This document shows, piece after piece, positions 60,849-64,000 of a stretch of DNA of 64,000 bases. The stretch is taken from assembly GCA_022539475.1 (NCBI GenBank), contig VCMS01000037.1, positions 340,364-404,363 on the forward strand, read 5' to 3'. Source of the stretch: Gracilaria domingensis (lineage: Eukaryota > Rhodophyta > Florideophyceae > Gracilariales > Gracilariaceae). Both the position numbers and the translations under genes were made by a program. The notes beneath the pieces were generated by a model. That model saw only the letters and a list, made by a program, of their open reading frames with translations. It was not told where the DNA came from and did no database searches. Within the stretch, counting starts at the first letter, position 1. Every line of letters begins with the position of its first letter.

Positions 60849-61788
60849 GCAGCATGCGCTCGTGGCCTGAACGCAGAGGGCGGCGGCGGCGGCGGCCAGG
60901 GCAGGACATGTACGTACCGCAGCGCAGACGGCGGTGGCGGAAACGCATGCCGCAGGAGCGAAGACGGCGGCCGCGAGGTTTTTGACAGCGGCGGCGGCGG
61001 CGGCGGCGGCCAGGGCATCTCGAGCGGGTGGCTAAAGCGTAGCGGCGGCAAGGTTTTGGAGAGCGGTTGTGGCGGGAGCCAGGACAGCAGCGCGCGGCGG
61101 GAGGAGCAAAGACGCCGGCGGCGACGAAAGAGCAGGCGGCAGTGGCGACGACAGCGGCGGCGGCGGCTGCAGCAGCACGTGGCGGACGCAGCGCAGACGC
61201 CGAAAGCGATGAAGGCGGCGGCAGCGATGGAGGCGGCGGCGGCAGAGGCGGCGACAGCAGCGCGTAACGCGAGAAGCGCAGGCGGCGGCGGCGACGAAGG
61301 CGGCGGTGGCGGCGGTGGCGGCGGTGGCGGCAGTCGCGGTGGTATCGGCGGCAGCGGCGGCAGCGGCAGCGGCGACGGCAGCGGTGACGGCGCGGTGGCA
61401 GCAGTGGCAGAGCAAAACGCGCGTAGTTAAAGCGCAGACGTCGACGGTGGAAACGAAGACGGGGGCGACAAGAGCGCAGACGGTGGCGGCGGCGTAGTTT
61501 TGGAAAGCGGCGGCGGCGTGGTTTTGGAAAGCGGCGGCGGCAGCGGCGGCGGCGGCCAGAGCAGTAGCGCGTGGCGGGAGGAGCGCAGCCGCCGACGGCG
61601 GCCAGATTTCTGCGGCCATGGTTTTGAGGCGGCTACGGCTGGCACCAGGGGCATCATCGGTGCCTCATTTTAATGAAAGTTGCTGCGAAAACTTTCAGCC
61701 GTCCGAGCCGTAAATAGACACGGCTCGGACGGCGGTAGCCCGTGCACGTCGCATCGTGACGAGTATTGTAGGGAGGTTAAAGTCTTTT
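60849..61788. repeat. MULE right TIR, outer part
   Basis: Inverted copy of left-TIR positions 48590 to about 49776, lacking the 247-bp duplication. It contains the terminal hairpin at 61698-61733 (perfect 14-bp arms). Confidence 0.9.
61698..61733. repeat. Hairpin near the right MULE end
   Basis: GCCGTCCGAGCCGT pairs perfectly with its inverted copy around an 8-base loop. The mirror copy is at 48645-48680. Each sits about 55 bp from the element end. Confidence 0.85.
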
Positions 61789-61796
61789 GCGCGCGG

Positions 61797-62164
61797 TGTC
61801 GTGGTGGTGTGGCAGTGCTGCGGCACGCGCGCTGCGTCTCGGAAACGGACGCACGCGAACTCTTCTTTACGGCGGGACGCGCGCGTGGGCCACGGCGCCG
61901 GCACTGGGGGTCACATCGCGTTATGAGAGCCAGGACACGAGAGACGGATACGCTTTGCACGTGTCGGTGACGTCATCGTCAATGCAATGCCGTTTGCAGT
62001 GCACGCGTGCAAACTCTCGAGATGGGCCAATGGCGCTGTCTGCAAGCCGCGTAGCTGTGTGCGTGCCCCAAGGGCAAGCACGCAATCTGCGTGGCTTGCA
62101 GACAGCGCTCATGGCGCAGTGCAGCACTGCGGGAGTTTTCTGCGCGCTGTTCAACGCGATCAAA
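61797..62164. other. Flank right of the MULE
   Basis: Starts with leftover minisatellite units. A GC-rich frame is open from 61787 but has no recognisable content before the signal-peptide region at 62165. Confidence 0.4.
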
Positions 62165-62710
62165 ATGACGGGCGAGCACTCGGCCGTCACCCTACGGCGG
62201 TCGACGGTGTTCCCACCCAAACTTAACCCTCCGTTGAGGGCCTTTCTCGTCGTGGCCGCGTCGCGTCGCGTCGCGCTGCCCGTCGCTCTGTTTATGGCCA
62301 CACTACTCGTCTCCGCCGCAGTCGCCGATCGCTCGCTGCACGTCGGTCTTCACGCGTCGTGGCGCGCCACCGGTACCTCATCCGAGGGGCTGTCATGGCT
62401 CGTTCGGACCTTTTCGCCCAATGTGGTGTCTTCCTTCACCACGCCCTTTTGCAGCGCTGCGTCCGACGTGTGGACGTTTACGGATCACCAATTGACGGAG
62501 CGATGGGACCACTTTTGCACCATGTCTGCCGTCAGCCCGCTGCTCCAGGACGGTAACGTCGAGGGGCACACGTTGGAATGGCTGTTGAATGCGATGGTGT
62601 TCTCGCCGTTTTTGTCAATGCACTACGCAGTGGCCGAGAGTGTGCTGTCTCGATTCGGGCAGTCGTCGCCGGATGCGCCCGCTGTGTTTGTCGTTGATGC
62701 CGATGCCTAA
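62165..62710 (+). pseudogene. UGGT-like N-terminal fragment (ER glycoprotein glucosyltransferase)
   Basis: An open frame of 181 aa ends at TAA 62708-62710. It has a hydrophobic signal peptide (VALPVALFMATLLVSAAVA) followed by RSLHVGLHASWRAT and later VEGHTLEWLLNAM. This resembles the start of UDP-glucose:glycoprotein glucosyltransferases, whose mature N-terminus has a V-x-L-x-A-x-W motif. That family is about 1500 aa, so this would be only the first tenth. Beyond the stop the frame stays open to about 62872. ATG 62294 is an alternative start. The family call is tentative. Confidence 0.4.
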
Positions 62711-63155
62711 CGCCGCAACGCCGTGCTCATCACCGACCCGCAACGATTATCAGATTGCGACGAATTTCCTACCATAACTTTACAACAACCGCTATCATTT
62801 CTGCAACCCATCACACTGGAGATTGTTCTCTCGCCCCATGCGCGAGCGCTTCGTTTGCGATTCGTATTCTAAGACACAGCTTCGTCGCAGTTTTGCGAGT
62901 GGTTTACACCTTTGCAATGACTAACCCCGACCCCGACCGGTCGCCGTAGCCTTCGCCGTTCCCGTCGCCGTTTCCGTCCCCCTCTCGTGGTGGTGGTGGT
63001 CGACGTTGTGGTCGCCTGGCTTTTTTTGGGCGCGCTTTTTTCTTTGTTCAATGAAGTCGGGACAACGGCCGCTGTGCAAGTTCTTGGCGGTGCCACCGCC
63101 GCCGCGATCACCGCCGCCGTTCTCGTGGTCCGCGCGAAGCGCGGCGCGTCGCTCC
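62711..63155. other. Junction region between two glycosyltransferase-like pieces
   Basis: The first 160 bp continue the previous frame (RRNAVLITDPQRLSDCDEFP) to a TAA near 62870. A low-complexity stretch rich in GTCGCC and GTGGTG repeats (62930-63010) follows, without recognisable coding. Confidence 0.35.
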
Positions 63156-64000
63156 TTCTCCACGCACCCGATGCAGCAGGGCACCTTCTACGCGGGCAAC
63201 TACGCCGCTGCGCGCGACGAGAATGAGGTGCATCTCAACGGCGCCATGTTCATTCAGCGCGCCGACGTGATGCGCGTGGGCGGCTACGAAGAGTGCATTC
63301 AGACGTATGGCTGGGACGACGAAGAACTGTATGCGCGGCTGCGCGACGCGGGCTTGCGAAAGCTCAACATCAGTTATGACCATGTGTCGCAGGGGCCGCA
63401 CGCCGACAATGAGCGAGCGCAGCGCGACGTGAGCTTGGTGCAGGTCGAAGTCGACCTCAACTCGTTGCTGCTGAACGAATTGCCCAAGTGGAACAGCTCC
63501 GCGCTGAGCCACTTTAAACAGCTGTGGGCATTGAGCAGCAACCGTCGCGATGACGACGACGACAATGAGGATGTGAGCTCGCAGTACACAGTGCTCCCCG
63601 CCGTGTCGCGACCGCGCGCGCTCAAGGAGGTGGTACCGATGCAGCCCTTGCAGCACGCGTGGAACACGCCGCTTTGGCAACGGCCAGCAAACGACTACCG
63701 CATTCCGTGGGACATCATGGTCACCATGCCCGCGTCGCAGAAGTGACTCCTGCTCGCCAAGCTCAACGCGCGCGCCAGACGGCGCGCCGATGGCGCAGGC
63801 GCGGATGCGGATGCGCGCACGGTGCGCGTGCTGTTTGCGCACGTGATGCACGGACTGGGCAACCGGCTGCGCGCGCTGGGCAGCGCCATGGCGTTTGCCA
63901 ACGCCACGGACCGCGAGCTGGTGTTGATCTGGGATAAGGACGCGCACATTGCGGCAGAGTTCTCGGAGTTGCTCGAGGCGGACGACATGCTGGTGCTGAC
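63156..64000 (+). pseudogene. Glycosyltransferase with fucosyltransferase-like second domain, interrupted and cut by window end
   Basis: One frame runs to the window end with a single TGA at 63744-63746. The first part has HLNGAMFIQRADVMRVGGYE and YGWDDEELYARL, the acceptor-side motif of GT-A glycosyltransferases of the GT2/GT7 type (Gly-Trp-Asp-Asp). After the TGA, MHGLGNRLRALGSAMAFA and RELVLIWDKDAHI match the nucleotide-sugar-binding start of fucosyltransferase-like GT-B domains. The two together suggest a bifunctional Golgi enzyme for wall or mucilage polysaccharide or protein glycosylation. The upstream start is unclear, the TGA suggests decay, and the 3' end is outside the window. Confidence 0.65.

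Larger units (their letters stand above)
48590..61788 (+). mobile_element. Mutator-like element (MULE) with long TIRs, split by an LTR retrotransposon
   Basis: Both ends read AAAAGACTTTAACCTCCC inward. The left terminal inverted repeat is 48590-50135 (1,546 bp). The right one is 53146-61788 once the retrotransposon (53505-60843) and one copy of its target duplication are removed (1,299 bp). The difference is a 247-bp duplication in the left repeat. Without the insertion the element is about 5.86 kb. The interior (50136-53145) encodes one MULE transposase. The repeats are made largely of GCC-type codon repeats and a hairpin near each end. Confidence 0.9.

Noticed and set aside
48590-61788. CRISPR or bacterial-type integron interpretation of the repeats
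   Set aside because: Repeats are not spaced by unique spacers and the genes are eukaryotic transposon genes.

Overview
The window comes from the nuclear genome of a photosynthetic, intron-poor eukaryote. A unicellular or otherwise compact red alga fits best, but this is inference. Support comes from an FtsH with a two-part plastid/thylakoid targeting region, an isoamylase without a transit peptide (as expected where starch is cytosolic), short Phe-containing presequences, a TRRAP/Tra1 gene of 13.4 kb with no intron, and only rare short GT-AG introns.

Layout. 1-2.2 kb: no confident gene. 2.2-7.2 kb: a divergent pair, plastid FtsH (-) and isoamylase-type debranching enzyme (+). 7.9-8.6 kb: a broken kinase-like gene. 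9.8-16.1 kb: an extremely GC-rich island with four genes: a Pro/Ala-rich protein, a BAR-like coiled-coil protein, a FabZ-like hotdog protein that lacks the catalytic loop, and a five-finger C2H2 protein with one intron. 16.3-29.7 kb: TRRAP/Tra1, the pseudokinase scaffold of SAGA/NuA4 acetyltransferases. 29.7-32.3 kb: intergenic DNA with hairpins and a MITE-like foldback. 32.3-33.9 kb: an FNR-like oxidoreductase whose GSG nucleotide-binding motif has been tandemly copied five to six times. 34-37 kb: intergenic DNA with hairpins. 37.0-39.7 kb: a RING protein, a broken class II CPD photolyase gene and a plastid DnaJ-type zinc-finger protein.

From 40 kb on the DNA is mostly mobile elements and gene relics. 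A complete PIF/Harbinger element (40159-44804, TAA target duplication) carries a DDE transposase, a SANT/Myb-like partner and extra Cys-rich coding remnants. A second Harbinger-type ORF relic and a broken RAD52 gene follow. Next is a Mutator-like element (MULE, 48590-61788) with 1.3-1.5 kb terminal inverted repeats, which sits in a 30-bp minisatellite with an 8-bp target duplication. A 7.3-kb Ty3/gypsy chromovirus (53505-60843) is inserted in its right inverted repeat, with a 5-bp target duplication; the left repeat preserves the uninterrupted sequence. The chromovirus has near-identical LTRs, a probable leader intron whose removal creates the start codon of a zinc-finger ORF, a canonical -1 frameshift heptamer between gag and pol, a chromodomain integrase and a 3' accessory ORF. 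The last 1.8 kb holds an N-terminal fragment resembling UGGT and a glycosyltransferase gene interrupted by a stop and cut by the window edge.

The most interesting items are the nested transposon history, the splice-created start codon, the amplified nucleotide-binding motif in the oxidoreductase, and the decay of two DNA-repair genes (photolyase, RAD52) within 11 kb.
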